DNA of 64,000 nucleotides, from positions 129,665 to 193,664 of the forward strand of contig JBEPUW010000002.1 of the NCBI GenBank assembly GCA_041691315.1, given 5' to 3'. The DNA comes from Poindextera sp041691315. Its GTDB lineage: Bacteria; Pseudomonadota; Alphaproteobacteria; Caulobacterales; Caulobacteraceae. Positions within the stretch are counted from its first letter, which is position 1; every line of letters begins with the position of its first letter. The position numbers and the translations under genes are program-made. The notes under the pieces are model-generated. The model worked only from the letters and a program-made list of their open reading frames with translations. It did not search any database and was not told the DNA's origin. Shown piece after piece: positions 15,672-25,654 of this stretch.

Positions 15672-16819
15672 ACGGCGAAGGGGTCGGCGCGCCCGGTGTC
15701 CGCGCCGAACGGCGTGTGGCGGGCCAGCCAGGCGGCGACCGGCCGCGCGATCAGCAGGTGCGCTGCGATCCCGCAGGCCAGAATGACCGGGAAGACGCCG
15801 GCCCATATCGCCCAGGCCAGAGCGCCGGTCGGGGCCCCGGCCAGGCGCTCGACGCCGTGGAAATAGACGATGTCGACCGGCAGATAGACCAGGTAGATCG
15901 AATAGGCGGCCTGGCCCAGCCACGGCAGCGGCGCCCAGGCCAGCGCCGGCCGATCGCTCTTGGCGGTTTCGGCCAGGCCGAAGACCAGCGCCCCGAAGGC
16001 CGGCCAGATGAAGAGGTCGTTCAGCCTGAGCAGCGCCGCGGCGACGATCCAGGCCCCGGCGACGCCGGCGACGAAGCCGCTCCAACCGCGCGGCAGGCTC
16101 CAGCGGCGGCCAAGGCCGTAGAGCCCGGCGCCGAGCAGGAAGGCCGGCACGGTCTGCATCGCGCCGATCTGCGCGGTCATGTCGGTGAACAGCACGTGTC
16201 TGGCGGCCGCGACTTCGAAGGCCAGGGCGAAGAGGCCGATCGCGCCGGCGATGACCAGGATGGGATTGAGGCGCTTCGGGGCGATCCAGGCGGTGACTGG
16301 CAGGGCGATGGTGGCGAACCACTCGGCCGAGATCAGCCAGGACGGGAAGTTCCAGCTCACCGTCGGCACGGTCCCCCAGGCCTGCACCAGGGCGAGGTTG
16401 GCGACCAGGCCGCGCCAGTCGAACACGGCGGCGGGCAGGGCGGCGCCGGTCAGCCGGGCGGCGACCATCAGCAAGGCCATCACGCCGATCGTGACCAGGT
16501 GCAGCGGATAGACGCGGGTCAGCCGCGCCCACAGGAACGATGCGTAGCGGAACCGGCCTTGCGCCTTTTCGGTGCTCAACAGATGCACGGCGAGGAACCC
16601 CGCCAGCACGAAGAACAGCGAGGCGCCGAGATAGCCCTTGAACACCAGGCCGCTTCTGTCGCCGGCGTGCAGGCCCAGATGGAGGCGGAACTGGTTCAGC
16701 ACCACCCAGGCCAGCGCAATGAAGCGCAGCGAGGCCAGCGGGCGGATTTCAGCCGGATAGCCGCCGCTCGTCGCCGGTTCGGCGCTTTCCTTGACGGTTT
16801 CGGGGGCTATGGCAGACAT
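15632..16819 (-). CDS. Acyltransferase-3 family membrane protein
   Basis: A 395-residue polytopic protein with about ten hydrophobic segments. The family signature appears at the N-terminus: IRPLASLRFIALAWVVLNQF, then GYLGASLFFVLAGFLAVHLL and FLWARLTRVYPLHLVTIGVM, with the conserved R-x-x-R-x-x-P-x-x. Members O-acylate surface sugars, LPS, peptidoglycan or exopolysaccharide from the membrane. The target is unknown. The last 13 residues (VIGDTYASHTVVR) are encoded by the arm and spacer of palindromic repeat B, so the native tail was probably replaced or extended. It is divergently oriented from pyrH. Confidence 0.82.
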   Translation of the reverse strand: MSAIAPETVKESAEPATSGGYPAEIRPLASLRFIALAWVVLNQFRLHLGLHAGDRSGLVFKGYLGASLFFVLAGFLAVHLLSTEKAQGRFRYASFLWARLTRVYPLHLVTIGVMALLMVAARLTGAALPAAVFDWRGLVANLALVQAWGTVPTVSWNFPSWLISAEWFATIALPVTAWIAPKRLNPILVIAGAIGLFALAFEVAAARHVLFTDMTAQIGAMQTVPAFLLGAGLYGLGRRWSLPRGWSGFVAGVAGAWIVAAALLRLNDLFIWPAFGALVFGLAETAKSDRPALAWAPLPWLGQAAYSIYLVYLPVDIVYFHGVERLAGAPTGALAWAIWAGVFPVILACGIAAHLLIARPVAAWLARHTPFGADTGRADPFAVIGDTYASHTVVR

Positions 16820-16935
16820 CCCGGCGTCCCAATATGGCGCGGCCAGCGGATTGCCGCAGGAATTGGGCCAGGTTGGCGGCCCGCGGGGCCTGGCGCTATG
16901 GTGCGTTTCGACTCGTTTCGCGCTAGGTCAGCCGC

Positions 16936-17703
16936 ATGACGTCCCTGTCGCCAAAACCGGCCCGGCCCGCCTCCGCCGCGCGACCGCTCTATCACCGTGT
17001 GCTGCTGAAGGTGTCCGGCGAGGTGCTGATGGGCGAACAGGCCTTCGGCATCGACCTGGCGACCCTGGACGCGGTCGCCGCCGACATCGCCGAGGTCACC
17101 GCCATGGGCGTCGAGGTCTGCCTGGTCATCGGCGGCGGCAATATCTTTCGCGGCCTGTCGATGGCCGGCAAGGGTATGGAGCGGGCCAGCGCCGACTATA
17201 TGGGCATGCTGGCCACGATCATGAACGCGCTGGCGCTGCAGAGCGCGCTGGAGAAGATCGGCGTCGACACCCGCGTCCAGTCCGCCATTCCGATGGACGC
17301 GGTCTGCGAGCCCTATATCCGCCGCCGCGCCCTGCGCCACCTGGAGAAGGGCAGGGTGGTGATCTTCGCCGCCGGCCTCGGCGCGCCCTTCTTCACCACC
17401 GACACGGGCGCGGCTCTGCGCGCCGCCGAGATGGGCTGCGAGGCCCTGTTCAAGGGCACCAGCGTCGACGGCGTCTATACCGCCGACCCAAAGACCCATC
17501 CGGACGCCGAGCGCTATGACCGGCTGAGCTATCTGGACGTCCTGGCGCGCGATCTTCGGGTCATGGACGCCTCCTCGATCAGTCTGATGCGCGACAACGC
17601 CATCCCGATCGTGGTCTTCTCGATCCGTGAACGCGGCGCCTTCCTGAACGTTCTGACCGGGGCCGGGGTGCATACCGTGATCGGCCCGGACAGCCTCCCT
17701 TAA
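16936..17703 (+). CDS. pyrH: UMP kinase
   Basis: A 255-residue kinase of the bacterial UMP kinase family, converting UMP to UDP with ATP. Visible motifs are LLKVSGEVLMGEQAFGID (residues 23-40), the glycine-rich VIGGGNIFRG (64-73) and the substrate and regulatory loop FKGTSVDGVYTADPKTHPD (172-190). About 15 extra N-terminal residues (Pro/Ala-rich) precede the usual start. It heads the pyrH-frr-uppS-cdsA-dxr-rseP-bamA run, with frr 15 bases downstream. The usual rpsB-tsf pair is not upstream; the divergent acyltransferase takes that place. Confidence 0.96.
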   Translation: MTSLSPKPARPASAARPLYHRVLLKVSGEVLMGEQAFGIDLATLDAVAADIAEVTAMGVEVCLVIGGGNIFRGLSMAGKGMERASADYMGMLATIMNALALQSALEKIGVDTRVQSAIPMDAVCEPYIRRRALRHLEKGRVVIFAAGLGAPFFTTDTGAALRAAEMGCEALFKGTSVDGVYTADPKTHPDAERYDRLSYLDVLARDLRVMDASSISLMRDNAIPIVVFSIRERGAFLNVLTGAGVHTVIGPDSLP

Positions 17704-17718
17704 GGACACCGAACCCCC

Positions 17719-18285
17719 ATGGCCGACGCCGAAAAGCCCGTCCTCTCCCGTTATCGCGACCGCATGGACAGGGCCGTCGGCGCACTGAAGGAGGAGTTCA
17801 TCACCCTGCGCACCGGCCGCGCCAATGCCGGCCTGCTCGATCAGGTGATGGTGGAAGCCTATGGCGCGACCTCGCCGATCACCCAGGTCGGCAGCGTCAG
17901 CGTGCCCGACCCGCGCTCGATCACCGTCAGCGTCTGGGACAAGGGGCTGGTGGTCTCGGTGGAAAAGGCCATCCGCAATGCGGGCCTGGGCCTGAACCCG
18001 GTGGTCGAGGGCCAGAACCTGCGCGTACCGATCCCGCCGCTGACCGAGGAACGCCGCCGCGACCTGGCCAAACTGGCCAGCCGCTATGCCGAACAGCAGC
18101 GGATCGCGGTGCGCAACGTGCGCCGCGAGGCCAACGACGATCTCAAGAAGGCCGAAAAGGACGGCGCCATCAGTCAGGACGAACTGAAGCGGATGAGCGA
18201 CGAGGTGCAAAAGCTCACCGATGAGGCGGTCAAGCGCGTCGACGAAGCCTTGAAAACCAAAGAGCATGAGATCATGCAGGTCTGA
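17719..18285 (+). CDS. frr: Ribosome recycling factor
   Basis: A 188-residue protein, close to the usual 185. It shows the RRF pattern: MDRAVGALKEEFITLRTGRA, then ITQVGSVSVPDPRSITVSVW, VRREANDDLKKAEKD and the final helix ending EALKTKEHEIMQV. Together with EF-G it splits the post-termination ribosome. It lies 15 bases after pyrH and 43 bases before uppS, as in other alphaproteobacteria. Confidence 0.97.
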   Translation: MADAEKPVLSRYRDRMDRAVGALKEEFITLRTGRANAGLLDQVMVEAYGATSPITQVGSVSVPDPRSITVSVWDKGLVVSVEKAIRNAGLGLNPVVEGQNLRVPIPPLTEERRRDLAKLASRYAEQQRIAVRNVRREANDDLKKAEKDGAISQDELKRMSDEVQKLTDEAVKRVDEALKTKEHEIMQV

Positions 18286-18328
18286 TGGCCGCGATCGGCG
18301 TGGGGGTGCGAGTCTTTAGGGGTTTTCC

Positions 18329-19097
<769 letters not shown>

Positions 19098-19120
<23 letters not shown>

Positions 19121-19922
19121 GCGCTTCGATTGGAAGAACCTCGGACAACGGGCGCTTTCGGCCGTTGTGCTGATCGCTGTTGTGCTGATCGCGGTCTTTG
19201 TCGACCAGATCTTCTTTGTGCTGATCGCCGTCGCGGCGGCGCTGCTGGCGATCGAATGGAGCACGATGAGCGCGCGGGGCGTCGCCAATCGCATGGCCAT
19301 CGCCGTGACCATTGCGGTGCTGACGTCGCTGTTCTGCGCTCATCTGGGCTATTTCGGGCTCGCCTGGGCGCTCGTGGCGCCGGGCGCGCTGGCGGTCGCG
19401 CTGGTGGCGCTGGGACTTAAAGCCCGGCCGGGAGATGGGGCCTTCGGCGTCGTCTATATCGCCGCGCCCTGCCTGGCCCTCAGCTGGATTCGCGCCACGC
19501 CCAACCCGATCAGCTGGACCATCCTGCTGTTCGCCGTGGTCTGGTCGGCGGACATTTGCGCATTTTTGGCCGGCAATGCCCTGAAAGGGCCTAAACTTTG
19601 GCCTCGATACTCCCCGAACAAGACCTGGGCAGGATTCGCCGGCGGTCTTTTGGGCGCGATGGGAGCGGCGATGCTGACGGCTGAACTCTCGACCGCCAAG
19701 CTCAGTCTGCTGGCCGCCGCCTTTATCGGCCTGGCGGGCGGGCTGTCGACCATTGCCGGCGACATGCTGGAGTCCATCCTGAAGCGGCGCTTCGGCGTCA
19801 AGGATTCCGGCGACCTCATCCCCGGCCACGGCGGACTGCTTGACCGGGTCGACGGCCTGATGGTCGCGGTCATGGCCATTGCCGGGGCCAGGTTTATCCA
19901 TCAGGCGGGGTGGGTGCATTGA
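19098..19922 (+). CDS. cdsA: Phosphatidate cytidylyltransferase
   Basis: A 274-residue polytopic enzyme of the inner membrane that forms CDP-diacylglycerol from phosphatidate and CTP. The family signature is complete near the C-terminus (SILKRRFGVKDSGDLIPGHG followed by GLLDRVDGL, with the catalytic Asp pairs). About seven hydrophobic segments precede it. The start at 19098 lies inside the end of uppS. The stop overlaps the dxr start region, suggesting translational coupling. Confidence 0.95.
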
Positions 19923-21127
19923 GCAAGCCAAAGACGATCACGGTGCTGGGTTCGACCGGTTCGGTTGGGACCTCGACCCTGGACCTGGCGGCCCGGGCGG
20001 TGGCGCATGGCTCGGCGGAGGTCGAGGTGATCGCGCTGACGGCGGGGGCCAATGTGGTGCTCCTGGCCGAGCAGGCGCTGACCTGGCGGCCGCAGATCGC
20101 GGTGATCGCCGACGAGAGCCTGCTGGAGGAGCTGCGCCAGCGCCTGAACGGCAGCGGCGTCGCCTGCGCCGCCGGCAAGGCGGCGGTGATCGAGGCGGCG
20201 GGTATGGCCGCCGACTGGGTAATGTCGGCGATCATGGGCTCGGCGGGCCTGGCTCCGACGCTGGCCGCGGTGAAGACCGGCGCCGTGGTCGGCCTGGCCA
20301 ACAAGGAGAGCCTGGTCTGCGCCGGTCCGGCGCTGCTGGAGGCCGCCAAGGCGGCGGGCGGGGTGATCATCCCTGTGGATTCGGAACACTCAGCCATCTT
20401 CCAGGTGCTTGATCCCAGCCTGATCCATCGGGTGGCCAAGCTGATCATCACCGCCTCCGGCGGCCCGTTTCGCGACTGGAGCCGCCAGGCCATGGGCCGG
20501 GCGACGCCGGAGCAGGCGGTGGCGCATCCCAACTTCCGCATGGGCGCGAAGATTTCGGTGGATTCCGCCACCATGATGAACAAGGGCCTGGAGATGATCG
20601 AGGCCAGATACCTGTTCGGCGTCACCCCGGAACAGATCGAGGTGCTGATCCACCCCGAGCAGATCATCCATTCCATGGTCACCTACAGCGACGGCTCGAC
20701 CCTGGCGCAGCTGGGCGCGCCGGACATGCGCACCCCGATCGCCATCGCCTATGCCTGGCCAGACCGGCTGGACTGGCCAGCGCCAGCGATGGACCTGGCG
20801 GCCATGGGGGCGCTGACCTTCGCCCGCCCCGACGCCGAGCGCTTCCCGGCCATCGAGATCGCGCGCACGGCGATGAACGCCGGCGGCCTGGCGCCCGCGG
20901 CCATGAGTGCGGCCAATGAGACCGCGGTGGCCGCCTTCCTTGACCGGCGCATCGGCTTTCTGGATATTGCCGCCACGGTGACGCAGACGCTGGAGCGGAT
21001 GGACCGCACCGGAGACCTGCAGGCGGGGGCGAACGCCGACGGCGCCGTGGAGATCGCCATGCACGCCGACCGTTCCGCCCGCCGCGTCGCTTCCGACGTC
21101 CTCGCCCAGCTCCAACCGTCGCTCTAG
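19910..21127 (+). CDS. dxr: 1-deoxy-D-xylulose 5-phosphate reductoisomerase
   Basis: A roughly 402-residue enzyme of the MEP isoprenoid pathway (DXP to MEP, NADPH and a divalent metal). Visible motifs are the NADPH loop TVLGSTGSVGTSTLD, the metal site VDSEHSAIFQ, SGGPFRDW, the NKGLEMIEARYLF segment and PDMRTPIAIAYAWP. A GTG at 19910 or a TTG at 19919 can serve as the start. The TTG would share four bases with the cdsA stop and sits eight bases from a GGCGGGG site, so the protein may be three residues shorter than drawn. Confidence 0.95.
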   Translation: MGALSKPKTITVLGSTGSVGTSTLDLAARAVAHGSAEVEVIALTAGANVVLLAEQALTWRPQIAVIADESLLEELRQRLNGSGVACAAGKAAVIEAAGMAADWVMSAIMGSAGLAPTLAAVKTGAVVGLANKESLVCAGPALLEAAKAAGGVIIPVDSEHSAIFQVLDPSLIHRVAKLIITASGGPFRDWSRQAMGRATPEQAVAHPNFRMGAKISVDSATMMNKGLEMIEARYLFGVTPEQIEVLIHPEQIIHSMVTYSDGSTLAQLGAPDMRTPIAIAYAWPDRLDWPAPAMDLAAMGALTFARPDAERFPAIEIARTAMNAGGLAPAAMSAANETAVAAFLDRRIGFLDIAATVTQTLERMDRTGDLQAGANADGAVEIAMHADRSARRVASDVLAQLQPSL

Positions 21128-21150
21128 CCCAAAGGGAAGACGAACCGTTC

Positions 21151-22368
21151 ATGTTCGCCGCCGTTCAGTCCGCTTTGAGCTACGTCGCGCCGTTCCTCTT
21201 CGTGCTCCTTCTGGTGATCACGGTGCACGAGTTCGGCCATTTCCTGATGGCCAAAGCGTTCGGCGTCGCCATCGAGCGCTTCGCCATCGGGTTCGGCCGC
21301 GCAATCGTCCACTGGCGTGACCGCTCCGGCGTCGAGTGGCGCATCGGCTGGATCCCCATCGGCGGCTACGTGATGTTCGCCGGCGACGAGAACGCGGCCA
21401 GCGTGCCGGACCAGAACGACCTGGAAGAGATGCGGCGTCGTATCGTCGCGCATGAGGGCCCGGCGGCGGTACGCAAGTACCTGCCGTTCAAGCCGCTGTG
21501 GCAGCGCGCCATGGTGGCCGCGGCGGGCCCGGCGGCCAACTTCCTGCTCTCCATCGCCATCTTCGCCGTCCTGCTGATGATCTTCGGCGAGACGACGCTG
21601 CGCCCGCGCATCGGCGCGGTGCTGGCCAATTCGCCCGCCGCCGCCGCCGGCTTCAAGGCCGGCGACCTGATCACCCGCGCCGATGGCCGGGCGATCGACA
21701 GTTTCGAACAGCTGCACACGATCGTCGCCTTGCGCACCGGCGTGCCAATGCGGTTCACCGTGCATCGCGGCGCGACCGACCTGGTGCTCAGCGCGACGCC
21801 AAGGCGGACCTTGGTCGACAACCCCGTGGGCGGCCATGACGCCCAGGGGCAGCTGGGCTTGGCCCCATCGACCGCGCCCGCCGACATCGTGCAACGCCGC
21901 TACGACCCGATAACCGCGATCGGCGCGGGCGCGGGCCGAACCTGGGACATGCTGTCGACCACGGTCTACTACCTGAGCCGCATGGCCCAGGGGCAGGAGT
22001 CGGGCAAGCAGATCACCGGCGTCATCGGCATCGCCCAGGTCTCGCACTATGCCGCCCAGGAGGGCGCCCAGGGCGAGAAGGGTCTCGGCGCCCAGGCGCT
22101 GGGCAGCCTCGTGACCCTGCTCAGCCTGGCGGCGGTGGTCTCGGTCAGCATCGGCTTCGCCAACCTGCTGCCCATACCGGTGCTGGATGGCGGCCACCTT
22201 CTCTTCTACGCCTACGAGTGGATCGCGCGCCGGCCGGTGGCCGCGTCGGTGCAGGCGGTGAGCTATCGGGTGGGGCTTGCCTTACTGCTCGGTTTGATGT
22301 TGTTCGCCACCACCAACGATCTGCAGCGCATTAACGTATTTGGTTTCCTCAGCGGCCTGTTCTCGTGA
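21151..22368 (+). CDS. rseP: Site-2 membrane protease RseP (MmpA-like)
   Basis: A 405-residue intramembrane zinc metalloprotease. The zinc motif HEFGH lies at residues 26-30 in the first membrane segment, a single PDZ domain covers about 145-225 (AVLANSPAAAAGFKAGDLIT), and the second catalytic motif VLDGGH is near residue 345 in a late membrane helix. RseP cleaves anti-sigma factors; the Caulobacter homologue MmpA processes the polarity protein PodJ. The stop shares four bases (GTGA) with bamA, as expected for this conserved gene pair. Confidence 0.94.
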   Translation: MFAAVQSALSYVAPFLFVLLLVITVHEFGHFLMAKAFGVAIERFAIGFGRAIVHWRDRSGVEWRIGWIPIGGYVMFAGDENAASVPDQNDLEEMRRRIVAHEGPAAVRKYLPFKPLWQRAMVAAAGPAANFLLSIAIFAVLLMIFGETTLRPRIGAVLANSPAAAAGFKAGDLITRADGRAIDSFEQLHTIVALRTGVPMRFTVHRGATDLVLSATPRRTLVDNPVGGHDAQGQLGLAPSTAPADIVQRRYDPITAIGAGAGRTWDMLSTTVYYLSRMAQGQESGKQITGVIGIAQVSHYAAQEGAQGEKGLGAQALGSLVTLLSLAAVVSVSIGFANLLPIPVLDGGHLLFYAYEWIARRPVAASVQAVSYRVGLALLLGLMLFATTNDLQRINVFGFLSGLFS

Positions 22369-24863
22369 GCATCCGCCCCTTGACGATGGCCCAACCGATG
22401 GATTCCTCCACCGCTCGCCGCCCACGCGCCTCTGTACGCGCCGTGTCCGGGCTGGCCATGCTGCTGGCGACGTCGGCGCTCGCCTCCGGCGTGTGGGCGC
22501 AGGGCGCGCCGCCGCCTCCGGCGACCTCGAGCGTCCAGGCGCCACCGCCCGCGACCAGCCCGACGCCCGCGGCGCCGGGACCCATCGTCCCGGAGAGCGG
22601 CGTGGTCCAGCGGATCGTGGTCCAGGGCAACGAGCGGATCGAGACCGAGACCATCCTGGCCTATCTGCCTGTGCAGGTGGGCGACACGGTCGGCGCCGCC
22701 CAGATCGACAACGCCATCAAGACCCTGTTCCGCACCGACCTGTTCGCCGACGTGCGGGTGGAACTGCGCGGCGGCGACCTGAATGTCGCAGTGGTGGAGA
22801 ACCCGATCATCAATCAGGTGGTGTTCGAGGGCAATTCGAACATCAAGGACGACAAGCTGCGCGACGAGGTGCAGGTGCGCCCGCGCGGCATCTATACCAA
22901 GGCCAAGGTCGAGGCCGACGTGCAGCGCATCGTCGAGCTCTATCGCCGCGCCGGGCGTATCTCGGTCACCGTCACGCCGCAGATCGTCGCCCTGCCGCAA
23001 AAGCGCGTCGACCTGATCTTCGCCATCAACGAGGGGCCGAAGAGCGGCATCCTCAGGATCGAATTCATCGGCGCGAAGCACTTCTCCGCCACGGACCTGC
23101 GCGGGATTATCACCACCAAGGAAAGCCGGCTCTATCGCTTCCTGAGCACCAACGACAACTACGACCCCGACCGCATCGACTACGACCAGGAACAGCTGCG
23201 CAAATTCTACCGCAACCGCGGCTACTACGACTTCCGCATCGCCAACGCGGTGGCCGAACTGGCGCCCGACAAGAACGGCTTTGTGGTCACCTACACGCTT
23301 GACGAGGGCGCTCGCTACCGGTTCGGCAAGCTGACCGTGAATACGGCGCTGAAGAAGCTGAACGGCGCGGTGCTGCAGCAACTGCTGCCGATCCGCCAGG
23401 GCCAGCTCTATCAGGACGAAAAGATCGAACAGGCGACCGACGCCCTGACCTTCGCGGCCGGGGCCGCCGGCTTCGCCTTCGTCCAGGTCGAACCGCACTA
23501 CACCGCCAACCGCGCCACCCATATGGTCGACGTCACCTTCGACGTGAAGGAAGGCCCCAGGGTCTATGTCGAGCGCATCGACGTGGTCGGCAACACCCAG
23601 ACCCTCGACTATGTCATCCGCCGCGAGCTGCTGCTGTCCGAAGGCGACGCCTATAACCGCGTGCTGGTCGATCGCTCGAAGAACGACGTCAAGGCGCTTG
23701 GCTTCTTCAAGGATGTCGACATCACCCAGACGCCCGGCAGCGCCCCCGATCGCACGGTGCTGCAGGTCAAGGTGCAGGAACAGCCGACCGGCGAACTGTC
23801 GTTCAGCGCCGGTTATTCCTCCGTCGACAAGCTGGTCACCGACATCGGTGTTTCCGAGCGGAATTTCCGTGGCCGCGGCGAGGACGCCCGCGCCGAAGTG
23901 TCGCTTGGCTCGATCCGCCAGCAGGTCAGCCTGTCCTTTACCGAACCGCGCTTCCTCGGCCGCAATATGAGCGCCGGCGTCGACCTCTACGGCTACCGCT
24001 ACGACTTCACCCAGTACGCCGGCTATGTCAGCGAATCGGTCGGCGGCGACGTGCACGTCGGCTTCCCGCTCAGCCCCTATCTCAGCATGCAGCTGCGCTA
24101 CGCCCTGCACGGCGACAACGTGGCGGTCAGCCAGAGCCAATGCGGTGCGACGCCGACGCTTTCGACCATCATCTGCGCCCAGCAGGGCACGACCATCACT
24201 TCGGCGCCTGGCTATACGCTGCGCTGGGACAAGCGGAACGATCCGATCAATCCCACGCGCGGCTTCTACATGTCCCTGACTCAGGACTTCGCCGGGCTCG
24301 GCGGCGACGTGCGCTACATCAAAACGGTCGGCGAGGGCGGCTGGTACCACGGCTTCAATTCCGACTTCATCCTCAGCGTCACCGGCCAGGCGGGCTATGT
24401 CGGCGGCTGGGGCGGCGACAACGTGCGCATCAACGACCGGTTCTTCGCTGGTGGCGGCAACGGCGGCGGCGCGATCTTCCGCGGCTTTCAGGTGGCCGGC
24501 ATCGGTCCGCGCGACACCACGCCTGGCCTCGGCGAGCAAGCGCTCGGTGGCAAGGCGTATGCGATCGGAACGGTCGAAGAGACCTTCCCCGACTTCCTTC
24601 CCGAGCAGTACGGCATCCATACCGCGGCCTTCGCCCAGGTCGGAACGCTCGGCCTGCTCGACAACGGCGACAAGCGCACGGCCGGCAGCCTTACCAATGA
24701 CCCATTCGTCAAGGATGACCTGGCGCTGCGCGCATCGGCGGGCATCAGCATCTTCTGGAAATCGCCGCTCGGGCCGATCCGTATCGACCTTGCCGCGCCG
24801 ATCCTGAAACAACGCTACGACAAGACCCAGACCTTCAGCTTCTCCACCTCAACCAGGTTCTAA
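22365..24863 (+). CDS. bamA: Outer-membrane protein assembly factor BamA
   Basis: An 832-residue Omp85 protein. The signal peptide ends near residue 45 (ASGVWAQGAPP), followed by a Pro/Ala-rich linker. Five POTRA repeats start near residue 77 (VVQRIVVQGNERIETETILA, with further copies such as INQVVFEGNSNIKDDKL). The C-terminal 16-strand barrel contains the FRGF loop-6 motif (GAIFRGFQVAGIGPRD) and ends in the Phe-terminated FSFSTSTRF. It folds and inserts outer-membrane beta-barrels. An in-frame ATG at residue 8 or 12 may be the true start. Confidence 0.96.
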   Translation: MSIRPLTMAQPMDSSTARRPRASVRAVSGLAMLLATSALASGVWAQGAPPPPATSSVQAPPPATSPTPAAPGPIVPESGVVQRIVVQGNERIETETILAYLPVQVGDTVGAAQIDNAIKTLFRTDLFADVRVELRGGDLNVAVVENPIINQVVFEGNSNIKDDKLRDEVQVRPRGIYTKAKVEADVQRIVELYRRAGRISVTVTPQIVALPQKRVDLIFAINEGPKSGILRIEFIGAKHFSATDLRGIITTKESRLYRFLSTNDNYDPDRIDYDQEQLRKFYRNRGYYDFRIANAVAELAPDKNGFVVTYTLDEGARYRFGKLTVNTALKKLNGAVLQQLLPIRQGQLYQDEKIEQATDALTFAAGAAGFAFVQVEPHYTANRATHMVDVTFDVKEGPRVYVERIDVVGNTQTLDYVIRRELLLSEGDAYNRVLVDRSKNDVKALGFFKDVDITQTPGSAPDRTVLQVKVQEQPTGELSFSAGYSSVDKLVTDIGVSERNFRGRGEDARAEVSLGSIRQQVSLSFTEPRFLGRNMSAGVDLYGYRYDFTQYAGYVSESVGGDVHVGFPLSPYLSMQLRYALHGDNVAVSQSQCGATPTLSTIICAQQGTTITSAPGYTLRWDKRNDPINPTRGFYMSLTQDFAGLGGDVRYIKTVGEGGWYHGFNSDFILSVTGQAGYVGGWGGDNVRINDRFFAGGGNGGGAIFRGFQVAGIGPRDTTPGLGEQALGGKAYAIGTVEETFPDFLPEQYGIHTAAFAQVGTLGLLDNGDKRTAGSLTNDPFVKDDLALRASAGISIFWKSPLGPIRIDLAAPILKQRYDKTQTFSFSTSTRF

Positions 24864-25489
24864 TGAACATGATGACCAGAAAATCCGGCGCCGCCTTCGC
24901 GGGCGCTTTCGCAATCGCGGCCCTCGCGCCGATGATGGCTCACGCCCAGGCCGCCGCCCCGGCGTCGGCGCCGCCGACCGGCCCTGCCATCCCCGGCATG
25001 TGCGTCCTGTCGCAGGAAGCGGTGGTCTTCACCTCGACCGTCGGCAAATATGTCGCCACCCGGATGCAACAGCTGAACTCCGCCGCCCAGGCCGAGGTCA
25101 CCAGCAGCACCACCACTCTGCAGAACGACGAAAAGGCGTTCGAGGCCGCGCGCGCCGGGCTGTCGCAGGAACAGCTGCAGCAACGCGCCGCCGCCCTTGC
25201 CGGTCGCGAACGCGAACTGGAGCGCACGGTTTCGGTTCGCCGCGAAGAGATGAGCCAGACGGCGCAAAAGGCCCAGGGCCGCATCCTCCAGGAGGCTTCG
25301 CCGATCTTCCAGCAGGCGGTGCGCTCGCATAACTGTTCGATCGTGCTTTCCGGCACGGGCGTGCTGGTCGCCGAGACCGCGATGGACATCACGCCGACGG
25401 TGATCGCCGGGCTCAACGCCAAGATCACCCAGTTCGCGTTCGAGCGCGAACATCTGGATCAAGGCGCTGCTGCCGCACCCGCTCGCTAG
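24863..25489 (+). CDS. skp: OmpH/Skp family periplasmic chaperone
   Basis: A 208-residue exported protein. The signal peptide runs to about residue 29 (FAIAALAPMMAHAQA). The N-terminal strand VCVLSQE-like GMCVLSQEAVVFTSTVGK and the long coiled-coil arm (STTTLQNDEKAFEAARAGLS to REERMSQTAQ-type helices) fit Skp, the trimeric chaperone that carries unfolded porins to BamA. The C-terminus returns to a beta strand (NCSIVLSGTGVLV, then AMDITPTVIAGLN). The start overlaps the bamA stop by one base. Confidence 0.88.
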   Translation: MNMMTRKSGAAFAGAFAIAALAPMMAHAQAAAPASAPPTGPAIPGMCVLSQEAVVFTSTVGKYVATRMQQLNSAAQAEVTSSTTTLQNDEKAFEAARAGLSQEQLQQRAAALAGRERELERTVSVRREEMSQTAQKAQGRILQEASPIFQQAVRSHNCSIVLSGTGVLVAETAMDITPTVIAGLNAKITQFAFEREHLDQGAAAAPAR

Positions 25490-25502
25490 GGCGCGCGGCT
25501 AG

Positions 25503-25615
25503 ATCACGATGAATTTGGATTGAAACAATCCAAATTCATAAACGTGATCGATCACTACGAGTTAGAGCGGGTTGCGGGCGGAAAACCGCTTCACACTTTT
25601 CCTCAACCCGCTCTA
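25503..25615. repeat. Composite palindromic repeat downstream of skp
   Basis: Two adjacent inverted repeats fill the skp-lpxD gap. The first has perfect 14-base arms (25509-25522 and 25526-25539) around AAA and is extended by ATCACG/CGTGAT. The second has perfect 12-base arms TAGAGCGGGTTG (25563-25574) and CAACCCGCTCTA (25604-25615) around a 29-base loop. The second type matches dispersed repeats familiar from alphaproteobacterial genomes. Either hairpin could attenuate transcription or protect the mRNA end. Confidence 0.75.
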
Positions 25616-25654
25616 GCCCATTCCAGCAAGCCGCCAAAAGGCCGATAAGGCGTC

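Noticed and set aside
15647..16939. Long plus-strand frame opposite the acyltransferase gene
   Set aside because: The minus-strand frame has the acyltransferase-3 signatures and membrane segments; the opposite frame is Gly/Arg/Pro/Gln-rich with no domain.
16807..18267. Long minus-strand frame opposite pyrH and frr
   Set aside because: Both plus-strand genes are clear; the antisense frame is a high-GC shadow.
22263..24812. Very long open frame on the minus strand opposite bamA (about 849 codons)
   Set aside because: It is antisense to an unmistakable BamA, and its translation is His/Val/Asp/Ala/Gln-rich without domains. High GC makes such empty frames common.
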